Shown: positions 7,665 to 15,757 of the stretch, in pieces
Position numbering within the stretch: position 1 is the stretch's first letter
Layout: each line of letters opens with the position of its first letter
Assembly: GCA_021159005.1 (NCBI GenBank)
Contig: JAGGSN010000111.1
Location: 1-39,416, forward strand
Length of the DNA stretch: 39,416 nt
Reading direction: 5' to 3'
Source: Candidatus Zixiibacteriota bacterium
GTDB lineage: Bacteria; Zixibacteria; MSB-5A5; UBA10806; 4484-95
Notes under the pieces: model-generated
Told to the model about the DNA's origin: nothing
Database searches by the model: none
Seen by the model: the letters and a program-made list of their open reading frames with translations, nothing else
Program-made: the position numbers and the translations under genes

Positions 7665-9395
7665 ATGATTACGCCAATGAGAAATACTTACTGTCTCAGG
7701 CTGCTGAAATCATTTTTGCTGGCGATTACGGCGGGCATTATCCTGCCCGCCGCTCTCCCGGCAATGCCGCCATTTCCGCAGGAAAACGGCAGTATGAAAG
7801 CTAACCAAGTGCCGCAATCATATTATATGAAAAACAGAAACAGATTACATGAAAACGGTGTAAATGCGCCCGGTGACTTGCTGACAAAGCGAAAAACAGG
7901 ATTGACGAAAGCTAATGTTTCGAGAGAAATAAATATTCTGGCAATACTAATCGATTTTTCAGATAAACCCGCTCAAGCTATGGCGGCATATTTTGACACA
8001 TTGATTTATGAAGATATTTCGGGGTCTGTTATGAATTACTATAAGGAAGTCTCATACAACACCCTGACTATCACTACGGCAGTGATTCCCTCAACGTTTG
8101 GCTGGCAAAGAGCACCCGAAACTTATGATTACTATTGCAATGGCCAAAACGGACTTGGCGGTTATCCTAATAATGCCCGGAAATTAGTTGAGGATGCGGT
8201 TGATCTTGTTGACCCTTATGTTGATTTTTCTAATTATGATAATGATTCCGATGGCGAGGTTGACGGCCTTATAATCATTCATTCCGGTACGGGCGCCGAA
8301 AAAACCGGCTCAAGCGATGACATTTGGTCTCATAAATGGACTATTAATGCGCGGCTTGTCGATGGCGTATATGTTAAAACCTATACGATGGACCCTGAAT
8401 ACTGGAATTATCCGGAAGATATGACCTGCGGCGTTTTCTGCCATGAATTGGGACACATGTTCGGCTTGCCTGATTTATATGATACGGATCTCTCATCAAA
8501 CGGCATCGGCAAATGGAGCCTAATGGCTTCAGGCGCCTGGAATGGGACTTTGGGCAATTCACCGGCTCATCTTGATGCCTGGTGCAAGGAACAGCTTGGT
8601 TTTGTGATAACTGAGCAATTGGTTAGCAATCAGACCAATATTTCGATTCCGGCAGTAGAAAATAATCCAACGGTTTATAAATTAACAACGGACAGTTTAG
8701 CTAACGAGGAATATTTCCTTGTGGAAAACAGGCAGCAAATCAGCTATGACAGCCACCTTCCCGGCAATGGCTTGCTGATTTGGCATATTTATAATAGCCA
8801 GAGCAACAACAACAGCGAATGGATGCCTGAAAATGGCGTAGCGAGCAGTACTAACAATTATAAGGTAGCGTTAATTCAGGCTGACAACAATTGGGATTTG
8901 GAAAAATGCATTAATCGCGGCGACAGCGGCGATCCATTCCCCGGCTTATCCGGCAATAATATATTCAATAGTAATTCCAGTCCAAATTCATATTCATATA
9001 GCGGCACAGCTTCCAATGTGTCGGTTGTAAATATCAGTAATTCCGGCGCTATAATGACTGCCGATATGGGGATTGGCATTGAGGGAAACAGTCATGATGA
9101 TAATCAGACTGCCGGCAACCTGGTATTAAACCAGAATTTCCCTAATCCTTTTAACTCGATGACTACAATCAGCTTCCAGTTGAAACAGGCGGGTTTTGCC
9201 GAAATTGCTATTTTTGATATTTCCGGTAGATTGGTCAAGAAAGTATTTTCGGGAAATCTAAGCGTTGGTTTACATAATTTCGTATGGGATGGCTCTAATC
9301 AAAGCGGTTTTAATGTCGGTTCGGGCGTTTATTTATACCGTATTAGCTTAAATAATACCGACAGCTTATATCGTAAAATGTTATTAATTAAGTAA
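7665..9395 (+). CDS. Secreted M6-family metalloprotease with C-terminal sorting domain
   Basis: A 576-aa exported protease. An N-terminal hydrophobic signal (LLKSFLLAITAGIILPAALP) precedes a propeptide-like region, then the catalytic domain with CHELGHMFGLPDLYD. H260, E261 and H264 form the HExxH zinc site, with D270 the likely third ligand as in the immune inhibitor A (M6) family. A downstream VENRQ and GLLIWHI stretch is also typical of M6. From about residue 485 a FlgD-like/T9SS type A C-terminal domain begins (LNQNFPNPFNSMTTISF, then IFDISGRLVKKVF) and ends in MLLIK. The start has GGAGAGAGAG ahead; a second ATG four codons later is also usable. Likely role is extracellular protein degradation. 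It is last in the operon, 29 bp after the barrel gene. Confidence 0.92.
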   Translation: MITPMRNTYCLRLLKSFLLAITAGIILPAALPAMPPFPQENGSMKANQVPQSYYMKNRNRLHENGVNAPGDLLTKRKTGLTKANVSREINILAILIDFSDKPAQAMAAYFDTLIYEDISGSVMNYYKEVSYNTLTITTAVIPSTFGWQRAPETYDYYCNGQNGLGGYPNNARKLVEDAVDLVDPYVDFSNYDNDSDGEVDGLIIIHSGTGAEKTGSSDDIWSHKWTINARLVDGVYVKTYTMDPEYWNYPEDMTCGVFCHELGHMFGLPDLYDTDLSSNGIGKWSLMASGAWNGTLGNSPAHLDAWCKEQLGFVITEQLVSNQTNISIPAVENNPTVYKLTTDSLANEEYFLVENRQQISYDSHLPGNGLLIWHIYNSQSNNNSEWMPENGVASSTNNYKVALIQADNNWDLEKCINRGDSGDPFPGLSGNNIFNSNSSPNSYSYSGTASNVSVVNISNSGAIMTADMGIGIEGNSHDDNQTAGNLVLNQNFPNPFNSMTTISFQLKQAGFAEIAIFDISGRLVKKVFSGNLSVGLHNFVWDGSNQSGFNVGSGVYLYRISLNNTDSLYRKMLLIK

Positions 9396-9589
9396 GTGAA
9401 AGCCGGAGGTTTAGAATAAATCGTACGCAAACACAAGTGAATAATCACAGCAATAAAATAGCTTCCGGTTCTGAATCAGTAAGCAAAGAAAGACCTAAAC
9501 GCCCTTAAAAAGCTTTTAAGACAAAGTTAAAAGAGATAATATAAAATGCTAAGAACGGGTGATATTATTATGTTAACAGGAAACTTCTC
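9396..9589. other. Intergenic spacer after the protease gene
   Basis: No ORF with coding character. It contains AGCCGGAGG and AGCTTCCGGTT as a weak long-range inverted pair, and AT-rich sequence leading into the promoter at 9590. No strong terminator for the protease operon is visible here. Confidence 0.5.
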
Positions 9590-9617
9590 TTGACATTTTT
9601 TTGTTAATGCTTATATT
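9590..9617 (+). promoter_or_regulatory. Strong sigma70-type promoter for the candidate small RNA
   Basis: TTGACA (9590-9595), a 16-base T-rich spacer and TATATT (9612-9617). The predicted start is near 9623-9625. No ORF follows on this strand until 11785, with an intrinsic terminator in between, so the promoter appears to serve a non-coding transcript. Confidence 0.65.
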
Positions 9618-9622
9618 GATAA

Positions 9623-9848
9623 GTGTGGGGAAGCTGAATAGTTTAGCTTAGAACAGAATAGCTTTGAATTAATGATTATCTCAACAGCTATTATATTGAT
9701 GATTAATTGTTTATTGGAGAGCAAGCTACAATTTCAATAGAATATTGCTGTGAGTCTGGCAATTAGTCTTCTTACCCCCTCCGGAGGATTATTGCCATAT
9801 AGCCTCACAGCGCTTAAACCCCTGCATATAGCGGGGGTTATTTTATTA
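9623..9848 (+). ncRNA. Candidate structured small RNA of about 225 nt
   Basis: This lies between two convergent genes and has its own promoter and terminator. The 3' half holds a nested stem: GCTGTGAG (9747-9754) with CTCACAGC (9804-9811), then TGGCAAT (9757-9763) with ATTGCCA (9791-9797), enclosing a C-rich TTACCCCCTCC segment and a CCTCCGGAGG palindrome. The 5' part can form AAGCT/AGCTT and AATAGCT/AGCTATT hairpins. GGGGAAGC at 9627-9634 could alternatively pair with GCTT-AAA-CCCC at 9812-9822, competing with the terminator. It does not show the hallmarks of 6S, SRP, RNase P or tmRNA. The CCCCCUCC stretch could pair with Shine-Dalgarno sequences (inference). Confidence 0.55.
9817..9848 (+). 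terminator. Intrinsic terminator of the candidate small RNA
   Basis: AACCCCTGC (9817-9825), loop ATATA, GCGGGGGTT (9831-9839) make a 9-bp stem with one G-U pair, followed by ATTTTATT. It fits Rho-independent termination on the plus strand. Confidence 0.7.
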
Positions 9849-9886
9849 AGTCCGGATTTTACAGCCATGCCCGCCGGCAGGCAGGT

Positions 9887-9963
9887 TGGAATTTTGTTAT
9901 GGCAGTGATTATCATATAAGACATCGCTATGAATCGATATCATTCTTTGGCAGCCAAGGCGCG
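9887..9963. repeat. GAATTTTrTTATGGCArTGATTAT...ATGAATCGATAyCATT element plus GGCAGCCAA motif
   Basis: 9889-9945 aligns with 21215-21308 at both ends. The other copy carries about 34 extra bases between GATTAT and ATCAT. The GGCAGCCAAGGCGCG motif (9947-9963), related to the GGCGCTTGGCAGCCA family, directly follows, next to the PAP2-gene stop. Confidence 0.6.
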
Positions 9964-9984
9964 CAATACGATTTTATTGCATTA

Positions 9985-10962
9985 TCAGGATGAATGCTTG
10001 CGTATCATACCCTGCCACCATTTATCGAATTTGGGTATATAAACAAACACCGGTATTGCTAACGCCCAGCCGGCAAAGATATCAATTACATAATGATGGC
10101 GAAGGTATACTGTCGATAAAATCAACCCGATGCAAAACGGCAGGATTATCCAGAAAGTGGTTTTCGTATATTTCCAGGCAAACATCAGCGACAACAATGT
10201 TACCGCCGAGTGCAGAGATGGAAAAGCGCACCGCGACCAGCTGGGGAGCATATTGATCGCCTGGTTGGCGACATTGGTCAGGATAGCGCCGTCAAGATTG
10301 ACTGTATATAGATGCTTAAGAGTCAGGCGCGGCGGCACCGCCGGAAACAGGACGTAGAGAAAATAACCGCAATAGAAGCATAATATAACAGTAACAATCG
10401 TCTCCCGAAACTCCTGTCGGCGTTTTTGTATAAGCAAAACAATAGCGACAATCGGCGCAAACATGAAAAATATCATATAGCAGAACGAGAATATCTCAGT
10501 CAGCCAGGGATGGACAAATTGCTGAGACCAAACGCACGGCTGACAGCCAAACAGCCATTGGTCGATGGCGATAAGGTAGTTGTGGATATCGTTGGGATTG
10601 GCAAAATGGACTGTATCATGAAGGTTGGTGTATATCGCTAAGCAATAGGCAAACGGTAGAATATCCCGTAAAAACGAGAGGATAGCGTTATCGGAACGCT
10701 GGCGGGTGATAATATAGGCGATGATAATAACGATGACCACCGCTCCCAGTCTTTGCATATCGCCAATGAAAAGTTTTGGTACATACCCCTGGGCTTTGAA
10801 AAAGAAATAGGCTTTAAATGTCAGGTATGCCATCGGGAAGAAAGCAGCTAAGGCGATAAATTCCTCCGGCCTAAACGAGAAAATGATATGTTTGAGCTTT
10901 GCGGCAAAGTTTGTCGTTTCGGACGGCATATCTGGTTTATTCATTTCGACAGTTTTTGACAT
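9985..10962 (-). CDS. PAP2_3 / inositolphosphotransferase-like integral membrane protein
   Basis: A 325-aa protein with about six or seven hydrophobic helices. It has the family's three signature motifs: FPAVPPR (206-212), FPSLHSA (247-253, catalytic H251) and RHHYVIDIFAG (288-298, H290 and D294). The PPR motif with SLHSA and HHYVID resembles the PAP2_3 branch that includes Aur1-type inositol phosphorylceramide synthases more than soluble acid phosphatases. The likely reaction is phosphoester hydrolysis or head-group transfer on a lipid at the outer face of the inner membrane; the substrate is unknown. It is monocistronic, convergent with the candidate small RNA. No Shine-Dalgarno precedes the ATG, which sits seven bases from a -10-like box; ATG at codon 7 is an alternative. 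Confidence 0.88.
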   Translation of the reverse strand: MSKTVEMNKPDMPSETTNFAAKLKHIIFSFRPEEFIALAAFFPMAYLTFKAYFFFKAQGYVPKLFIGDMQRLGAVVIVIIIAYIITRQRSDNAILSFLRDILPFAYCLAIYTNLHDTVHFANPNDIHNYLIAIDQWLFGCQPCVWSQQFVHPWLTEIFSFCYMIFFMFAPIVAIVLLIQKRRQEFRETIVTVILCFYCGYFLYVLFPAVPPRLTLKHLYTVNLDGAILTNVANQAINMLPSWSRCAFPSLHSAVTLLSLMFAWKYTKTTFWIILPFCIGLILSTVYLRHHYVIDIFAGWALAIPVFVYIPKFDKWWQGMIRKHSS

Positions 10963-10969
10963 GGGGGGA

Positions 10970-10998
10970 TATATAATTTATAATAGGGTTAAAGTAAA
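10970..10998 (-). promoter_or_regulatory. Promoter of the PAP2 gene, probably leaderless
   Basis: On the minus strand TTTACT (10993-10998), 17 bases, TATATA (10970-10975), then TCCCCCC and the ATG. Transcription would start at or just beside the ATG. The C-run leaves no place for a Shine-Dalgarno sequence. Confidence 0.5.
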
Positions 10999-11051
10999 TT
11001 GTTTTTTGTGAAAAATTATTCCTCGTTTTATCGAGTCTCCGCACCCGACAA

Positions 11052-11104
11052 CAAAAGTAATTTATCGCGATGGCAGAAGCAAAAGTAATTTATCGCGATG
11101 GCAG
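11052..11104. repeat. 25-bp direct repeat in tandem, period 28
   Basis: CAAAAGTAATTTATCGCGATGGCAG occurs at 11052-11076 and 11080-11104, separated by AAG. The second copy runs into GGCAGGAACCCTTTCCTGC, a small hairpin related to the TCAGGAACCC family. Only two units, so it is not an array. Confidence 0.85.
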
Positions 11105-11141
11105 GAACCCTTTCCTGCTATCTTTTATTAGCGTACCAATG

Positions 11142-11177
11142 TCGTCAGGAAAGGGTTCCTGACAACGCATGAAAATC
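11142..11177 (-). repeat. GATTTCATGCGTCGTCAGGAA palindromic repeat, copy 2
   Basis: The reverse complement reads GATTTTCATGCGTTGTCAGG followed by AACCCTTTCCTGACG, matching 2470-2505 across about 35 bases with a few substitutions and one inserted base. Intergenic. Confidence 0.7.
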
Positions 11178-11253
11178 CTGCATAAATTCTTTATAATTTA
11201 ATTTATTTCATAGAGTTAACATTTAAAAAAGTGGAAATCATACTGCGAGAGGT

Positions 11254-11302
11254 GTCGGGTTTTTCATTCGTCCGCCTAAGGCGGACTCATTCGGAACCCG
11301 AC
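11254..11302. repeat. Nested GTCGGGTT...AACCCGAC hairpin with inner GTCCGCC/GGCGGAC
   Basis: Outer arms GTCGGGTTT and GAACCCGAC enclose an inner GTCCGCC-TAA-GGCGGAC hairpin (11270-11286). Similar outer arms occur at 15451-15525, and an inner-arm relative (ATCCGCCTAAAGCGGAC) near 104-120. Likely a dispersed palindromic element, not a terminator of a known gene. Confidence 0.6.
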
Positions 11303-11362
11303 TTGCTGTGTTATGAAAAAATAATAAAAAAAAAAATGAGGAAACTCCAAGTCAATTATCCC

Positions 11363-11391
11363 TTGACAAATGGCTGATTTTTCTCTATATA
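11363..11391 (+). promoter_or_regulatory. Promoter of the first giant exoprotein gene
   Basis: TTGACA (11363-11368), exactly 17 bases, TATATA (11386-11391). The predicted start is near 11398, which gives a leader of about 387 nt before the TTG codon at 11785. Confidence 0.65.
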
Positions 11392-11397
11392 TTATAA

Positions 11398-11784
11398 TAG
11401 TTATGCATCAAGTTAGTAAAGAGCTGAGCATCTACAATTATTTGCGTAATAACCTCATTAGGGTAATAAAGTAATTTTACCCTGAAGTCGAGAAGGATAT
11501 TTTAATTAACTATTCGTTCTAATCACAAGGAGGATGTTAGCAATAATCTAATTAACAAATTTTATCATCAAATTAGGTCTGCCATTATAATTTTAATCCA
11601 AAGAGAATCAAGTATGCCAATATTGATTTCTATTGAGTTATAATAATTGGCATTTCCGATAATTAGTATTTCAACGATAGCTTTAATAGCTCTTGAATAT
11701 TTTAAAATTTAATTGGTTTTTACATCAAGCGGGGGTGAATTTATGTTTTATCTGATTTGAGAATGAGTGATAAGGAGGAGTGAG
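11398..11784 (+). promoter_or_regulatory. Long AT-rich 5' leader of the first exoprotein gene
   Basis: No ORF of useful length. Two hairpins stand out: AGGGTAA/TTACCCT (11460-11466 with 11477-11483) and ATGCCAAT/ATTGGCAT (11614-11621 with 11646-11653). An AAGGAGGATG at about 11527 would start only a five-codon peptide with almost no spacing. The true Shine-Dalgarno AAGGAGG is at 11772-11778. A long structured leader suggests post-transcriptional control or mRNA stabilisation, by inference. Confidence 0.5.
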
Positions 11785-14700
11785 TTGCATAAAAGTATTT
11801 TTATTTTAGCGGTTATTGTTTTGGTAGTAAGTTTTATAACTGTTGGCGCAATAGCCGACTGGGAACCGGGAGACAATTACGAGATGCATTTCCCGCAGCT
11901 GCCGGATGAAGATGGCTGGGGTGTTAATGCTTCCTGGCCTATGACTTTGGCAGACGATTGGCTATGCACCGAATCAGGCTGGATTCAAGATATTCATTAC
12001 TGGGGTTCATGGAAACATGATTATGCAGGAGAAATCGAGTACTTTATATTGAGTATCCATGATGACATTCCCGACAGCCTGAATCCGTCCGGCTACAGCA
12101 TGCCGGAAAACCCGCCCTTATGGACATTAGATGTGCCTTATAATGATGTTATAGTCGTTCCATTTACTCCGGATACTTTGGAAGGCTGGTTTGACCCAAA
12201 CAGCGGCGAAATTCTTGATAATGACCATTTACAGTATTTCCAATACAATATCTTTTTAGATGAGGACAACTGGTTTTGGCAGGAGGAGGGTACTGTTTAC
12301 TGGCTGAATATCTCTGCGGTTTTGGCAGGCGCCCAACCTGATACGATTGAGTGGGGTTGGAATTCATCCGAAAATCACTGGAATGACAAGACTGTCTGGT
12401 GTTTAAACCCCGACTTCTACTGGATAGATATTTACGAACCGGCGATACCGATTTCAAACACTTTTACTTCTTACTTAAATGAAAGCGGCGATTCTGCCTG
12501 GGGTTGGGGTTCGGACGCTTATGGTGAGGGCTGGTACTACTATCCGGAATCCAACTCGTGGAATATCTGGTTCTATGACCATCCGATGGATACTACTCGG
12601 AAAAAAATTATCAGGATTGAATTCGATATAGTTAAATACACGCATTCTTGGCCCTCAATGGCAGTAGTATCGTTATGCTGGTCGAACCAGCTGTGGGTCG
12701 ATACAACAAGTCCGCCGGTTGAATCATTGGAAGAGGAATTCATAGACAGTGAAATAATCCTTGCCGCTGAAAATTACGAAGGGTTGTGGACATACGTTTT
12801 GGATATTGAGGATTTCAACCCTGCCTGGGTCTCGGTTAAAATTCAGGGAAATAACTTCTCGCTTATGAATGGGGTCATTGATCATGCCTGCTATGGTTCG
12901 CTTGATATGGCATTTGTGATTTCCGGCGAATCCGGCCGTCCAGCACCGCAAACCGGCGACCCTGATTACAACGACGCACCCTACATGCCAATTGCCTGCC
13001 ATCAAGATCAAACATACGAGCGACTGGGGCAGCTATCGGATAATGAGCCTGCTCCTATTTATGATGATGACACTCAAGGCATAACCAATGACGACGATGG
13101 CTTAATTGGCGCAGTTTTAGCTAATGGCTACCTGACATTAAGATTCGTAGTTTCTTCCTCGTATTCGGCTAATCCCGGTAGTTTCCTGTCATGCTCGGAA
13201 GATTGTGTGGATGCCTGGGTTGACTGGAACGGCAACGATAGATTTGAACACGCATCCGAATATATTGGAAGCTGGACAGGCAATCCGATAACCGGCTGGA
13301 ACGGCCCTTTTGGTCGGGATGCGGTGATTGGCACAATTACCGGTTTCGTAGGCATCAGAGAGCCGGGATATTACCCGATTCGACTCCGTCTTAACTGGGA
13401 ACAATATACAGGAATACATACGCCAAGCCCGGGAAGCGGCATTATCGGAACTTGCGATGATTGGGGTGAGGTTGAAGACGAGGTGTTTTATATAACTCCC
13501 GGCGGCGGTAATTGGGACTATAAAATGCACTTCCCGCAGCTTCCTGATGAAACAGGCTGGGATGCTAATGCTACCTGGCCGATGATATTGGCCGATGACT
13601 GGATGTGCTCGGAGACAGGCTGGGTTAAAGATATTCATTTTTGGGGTTCATGGCGTCAAGGCTTAACAGGAAACATTGACAGTTTTTTAGTGCGAATCCA
13701 TTATGATGTACCGGCAAATCAAAGTCCTACCGGCTACAGCATGCCCGGTCTTTTAGTCTGGGAAAATACAATAGGGCGAAGTATGTTTGAAGAATTTCCT
13801 TTGGCAGCGGATTCATTCGAGGGTTGGTTTACTCCCGCCGAGATTGTAACTGAAGTAAATCCTATGGATAACTGGGAATACTGGCGCTATGATATACTAC
13901 TTCCCGACAGCTTGTGGTTCGAGCAGGAAAACGGCGTTATCTACTGGCTGAGTATATCTGCTTTTATCGAGGATATGCTTCCCGATACGATTGTATGGGG
14001 TTGGAAATCATCCAGCGACCATTGGAATGATAACAGCGTCTGGGTACAATTTCCTGATAATTTCAGAAGAGAATTGTATGAACCGACATTCCCGTATACT
14101 CCTTTCGATATCAATGATGACGGATATGCAGCAACCGTAGCCGATCTTATTTTACTGATCAACTATTTAAATGGAGTTTCGCTGCCGCCATACGAGGTTG
14201 ATGGCTTCTATCCGGCGGCAGATTGTGACGGCAATTGCGTGATTGATATTAACGATTATTATAATTTGGCTGGCCATATAATTGATCCCTACAGCATTAC
14301 CCTCTCTTACTGCACATATTATCCGCCGGATGATATTATTCAATCGCTCGATCTGTCGTTTGTAATCACTGGCGATACATTAGAATCGGCGCCCGATAAT
14401 AATGACTGCGAAAATGCTTCCGCAATAAATGATGGCGATACGCCGTTTTCTACGTTAGGTTCAACAACTGATAATAATGGCAACTGCAGTTTAGCTTTAC
14501 AAAAGGATATATGGTTTAGATATACCGCTGCCTGCACCGGCACTTTAACAGTTGATTTATGCTATTCTAATTTTGACACCTATGTCGGTATTTTTGATAA
14601 TTGCAATGACATGAACTGCATAGCGACAAATAATGATGGCTGCGGTATATTAAACGGTCCATCTTATGTACAATTTGTTGTGAGTGCCGGAATTGACTAC

Positions 14701-15153
14701 CTGATTTGCGTTGGCGGCAATGGCGGCGCAACCGGCAGCGGCATAATTACTATCACCTGCGCTCCTACTGTCAACTGCTTCAATTATCTTACCGGCGATG
14801 TTAATATGCATATCGGTTTATGGCCGCCGGTAGTAATCGGTTCGGATGTTACATATCTGATTAATTATTTCAGAGGCATAATAGCCTCTCAGCCATGTTT
14901 TATGAATAATCCAGCAAGTGATGTTCCATACTTCTGGGCCTCGGCAGATGTTAACGGCGACTGCATAGTCATGGGCAGCGATGCTACCAAGCTGGTTACA
15001 TATTTTAGAGGTACTGGCTCAATTGATTATTGTATCAGCTATACGCCATGCTGGCCACCTCTTCCCCCCGACCCACCCTCCGGCTGGCCAAATTGCCAGA
15101 TACCGCCGGTTTTAAAGGGTTCGACGATAATACCATCTCAATCCGGCAAATAG
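11785..15153 (+). CDS. Giant modular secreted protein with GEVED, PPC-like and dockerin-like modules
   Basis: A 1122-aa exported protein. I choose TTG at 11785 because AAGGAGG ends six bases before it and the protein then opens with a signal peptide (MHKSIFILAVIVLVVSFITV). An upstream in-frame GTG at 11767 would place the Shine-Dalgarno inside the ORF. Domains in order: repeat A (about 30-215, YEMHFPQLPDEDGWG), a linked beta region (225-385), a GEVED domain (395-570, ending GEVEDEVFYI), repeat A' (575-770, YKMHFPQLPDETGWD), a dockerin-like pair (about 773-835, DINDDGYAATVADLILLINY), a PPC-like domain (about 872-995), and a C-terminal dockerin-like module (about 1000-1122) shared with the neighbouring exoprotein. 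Probably surface-bound or released; no catalytic motif is recognised. It is followed by a perfect hairpin. Confidence 0.85.
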   Translation: MHKSIFILAVIVLVVSFITVGAIADWEPGDNYEMHFPQLPDEDGWGVNASWPMTLADDWLCTESGWIQDIHYWGSWKHDYAGEIEYFILSIHDDIPDSLNPSGYSMPENPPLWTLDVPYNDVIVVPFTPDTLEGWFDPNSGEILDNDHLQYFQYNIFLDEDNWFWQEEGTVYWLNISAVLAGAQPDTIEWGWNSSENHWNDKTVWCLNPDFYWIDIYEPAIPISNTFTSYLNESGDSAWGWGSDAYGEGWYYYPESNSWNIWFYDHPMDTTRKKIIRIEFDIVKYTHSWPSMAVVSLCWSNQLWVDTTSPPVESLEEEFIDSEIILAAENYEGLWTYVLDIEDFNPAWVSVKIQGNNFSLMNGVIDHACYGSLDMAFVISGESGRPAPQTGDPDYNDAPYMPIACHQDQTYERLGQLSDNEPAPIYDDDTQGITNDDDGLIGAVLANGYLTLRFVVSSSYSANPGSFLSCSEDCVDAWVDWNGNDRFEHASEYIGSWTGNPITGWNGPFGRDAVIGTITGFVGIREPGYYPIRLRLNWEQYTGIHTPSPGSGIIGTCDDWGEVEDEVFYITPGGGNWDYKMHFPQLPDETGWDANATWPMILADDWMCSETGWVKDIHFWGSWRQGLTGNIDSFLVRIHYDVPANQSPTGYSMPGLLVWENTIGRSMFEEFPLAADSFEGWFTPAEIVTEVNPMDNWEYWRYDILLPDSLWFEQENGVIYWLSISAFIEDMLPDTIVWGWKSSSDHWNDNSVWVQFPDNFRRELYEPTFPYTPFDINDDGYAATVADLILLINYLNGVSLPPYEVDGFYPAADCDGNCVIDINDYYNLAGHIIDPYSITLSYCTYYPPDDIIQSLDLSFVITGDTLESAPDNNDCENASAINDGDTPFSTLGSTTDNNGNCSLALQKDIWFRYTAACTGTLTVDLCYSNFDTYVGIFDNCNDMNCIATNNDGCGILNGPSYVQFVVSAGIDYLICVGGNGGATGSGIITITCAPTVNCFNYLTGDVNMHIGLWPPVVIGSDVTYLINYFRGIIASQPCFMNNPASDVPYFWASADVNGDCIVMGSDATKLVTYFRGTGSIDYCISYTPCWPPLPPDPPSGWPNCQIPPVLKGSTIIPSQSGK

Positions 15154-15167
15154 ATTAAGGTAGAGTA

Positions 15168-15196
15168 GTGAAGTCAGAAGTAACTTCTGACTTCAC
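15168..15196 (+). terminator. Perfect 14-bp inverted repeat right after the first exoprotein gene
   Basis: GTGAAGTCAGAAGT, one central A, ACTTCTGACTTCAC: all 14 pairs match. It begins 15 bases after the stop codon. There is no T-tract, so it may be an mRNA-end stabiliser or a dispersed repeat and not a classical terminator. A bulged relative is at 243-266, after proS. Confidence 0.5.
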
Positions 15197-15313
15197 GCAT
15201 GTTGTTGACAAAAAGTATTAATTAGTAAATTTCATAAGAGCATTTAGTAGGTTTAGTTTTGACCGCAGGAGCTTGCGCCAAAAGTTATAAAAGTCTATAT
15301 CCCATTGCGCTTA

Positions 15314-15339
15314 TAGGGGCATATTGCAATACGCCCCTA
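15314..15339. repeat. TAGGGGC...GCCCCTA palindrome
   Basis: TAGGGGC-ATATTGCAATAC-GCCCCTA, with an inner ATTGCAAT palindrome. This GGGGCATATTGCAATACGCCCC type of element is found dispersed in many bacteria. Related fragments with GCAATACACCCC occur near 21368 and 37030. Confidence 0.6.
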
Positions 15340-15450
15340 CGCGATGCCCTTGCAAATCAATGGCTTATCTACAAACAATACATCTGATTTATTAGCAAAA
15401 TGTCCGCAATGATTGCTCAATCAATCTTTTATCACAGCCCCGTAGTGAAA

Positions 15451-15544
15451 AACCCGACGTTTCGACTCTGATAAGTAATTTACTGAGGGAAAGAGGTTTA
15501 TATTGCCGAGACAAGGTGTCGGGTTTTTTCTCGCCTTCGGCGAG
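15451..15544. repeat. AACCCGAC...GTCGGGTT paired arms with adjacent hairpin
   Basis: AACCCGAC (15451-15458) and GTCGGGTT (15518-15525) bracket about 60 bases and are followed by CTCGCCTTCGGCGAG (15530-15544). The arms match 11254-11302. The rest of 15200-15750 holds no gene; a GGCGCTTGGCAGCCA motif copy lies at 15665-15681. Confidence 0.55.
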
Positions 15545-15664
15545 CCGGAATCCGATCCGCTACTGTCCTACCAATAATTTATAGGTTTTAAGAATTATTG
15601 AAATATTTCCTTTATGTTGGTTATTTATCGATATGACCTTCTGTTAAAATCCTGATTTGCAAAA

Positions 15665-15681
15665 CGGCGCTTGGCAGCCAA
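15665..15681 (+). repeat. GGCGCTTGGCAGCCA motif, copy 3
   Basis: CGGCGCTTGGCAGCCAA, essentially identical to 28734-28750 and to the reverse complement of 3078-3092 apart from the central base. The core TTGGC-A-GCCAA is itself an inverted repeat. Confidence 0.6.
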
Positions 15682-15757
15682 TCGGAAAGCAAAAATTAAC
15701 GATACTTTTAAATGGGTAACCTTATACGTTATCGCAGGCGAATTCTTTAAAAAAAGC

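Noticed and set aside
9623-9848. 6S RNA identity for the candidate small RNA
   Set aside because: The ends can pair and the length is close, but the middle forms separate local hairpins and not one long stem with a central bubble.
11052-11104. Possible CRISPR start (25-bp repeat, short spacer)
   Set aside because: Only two units, a 3-bp spacer and no cas genes; a simple tandem duplication explains it.
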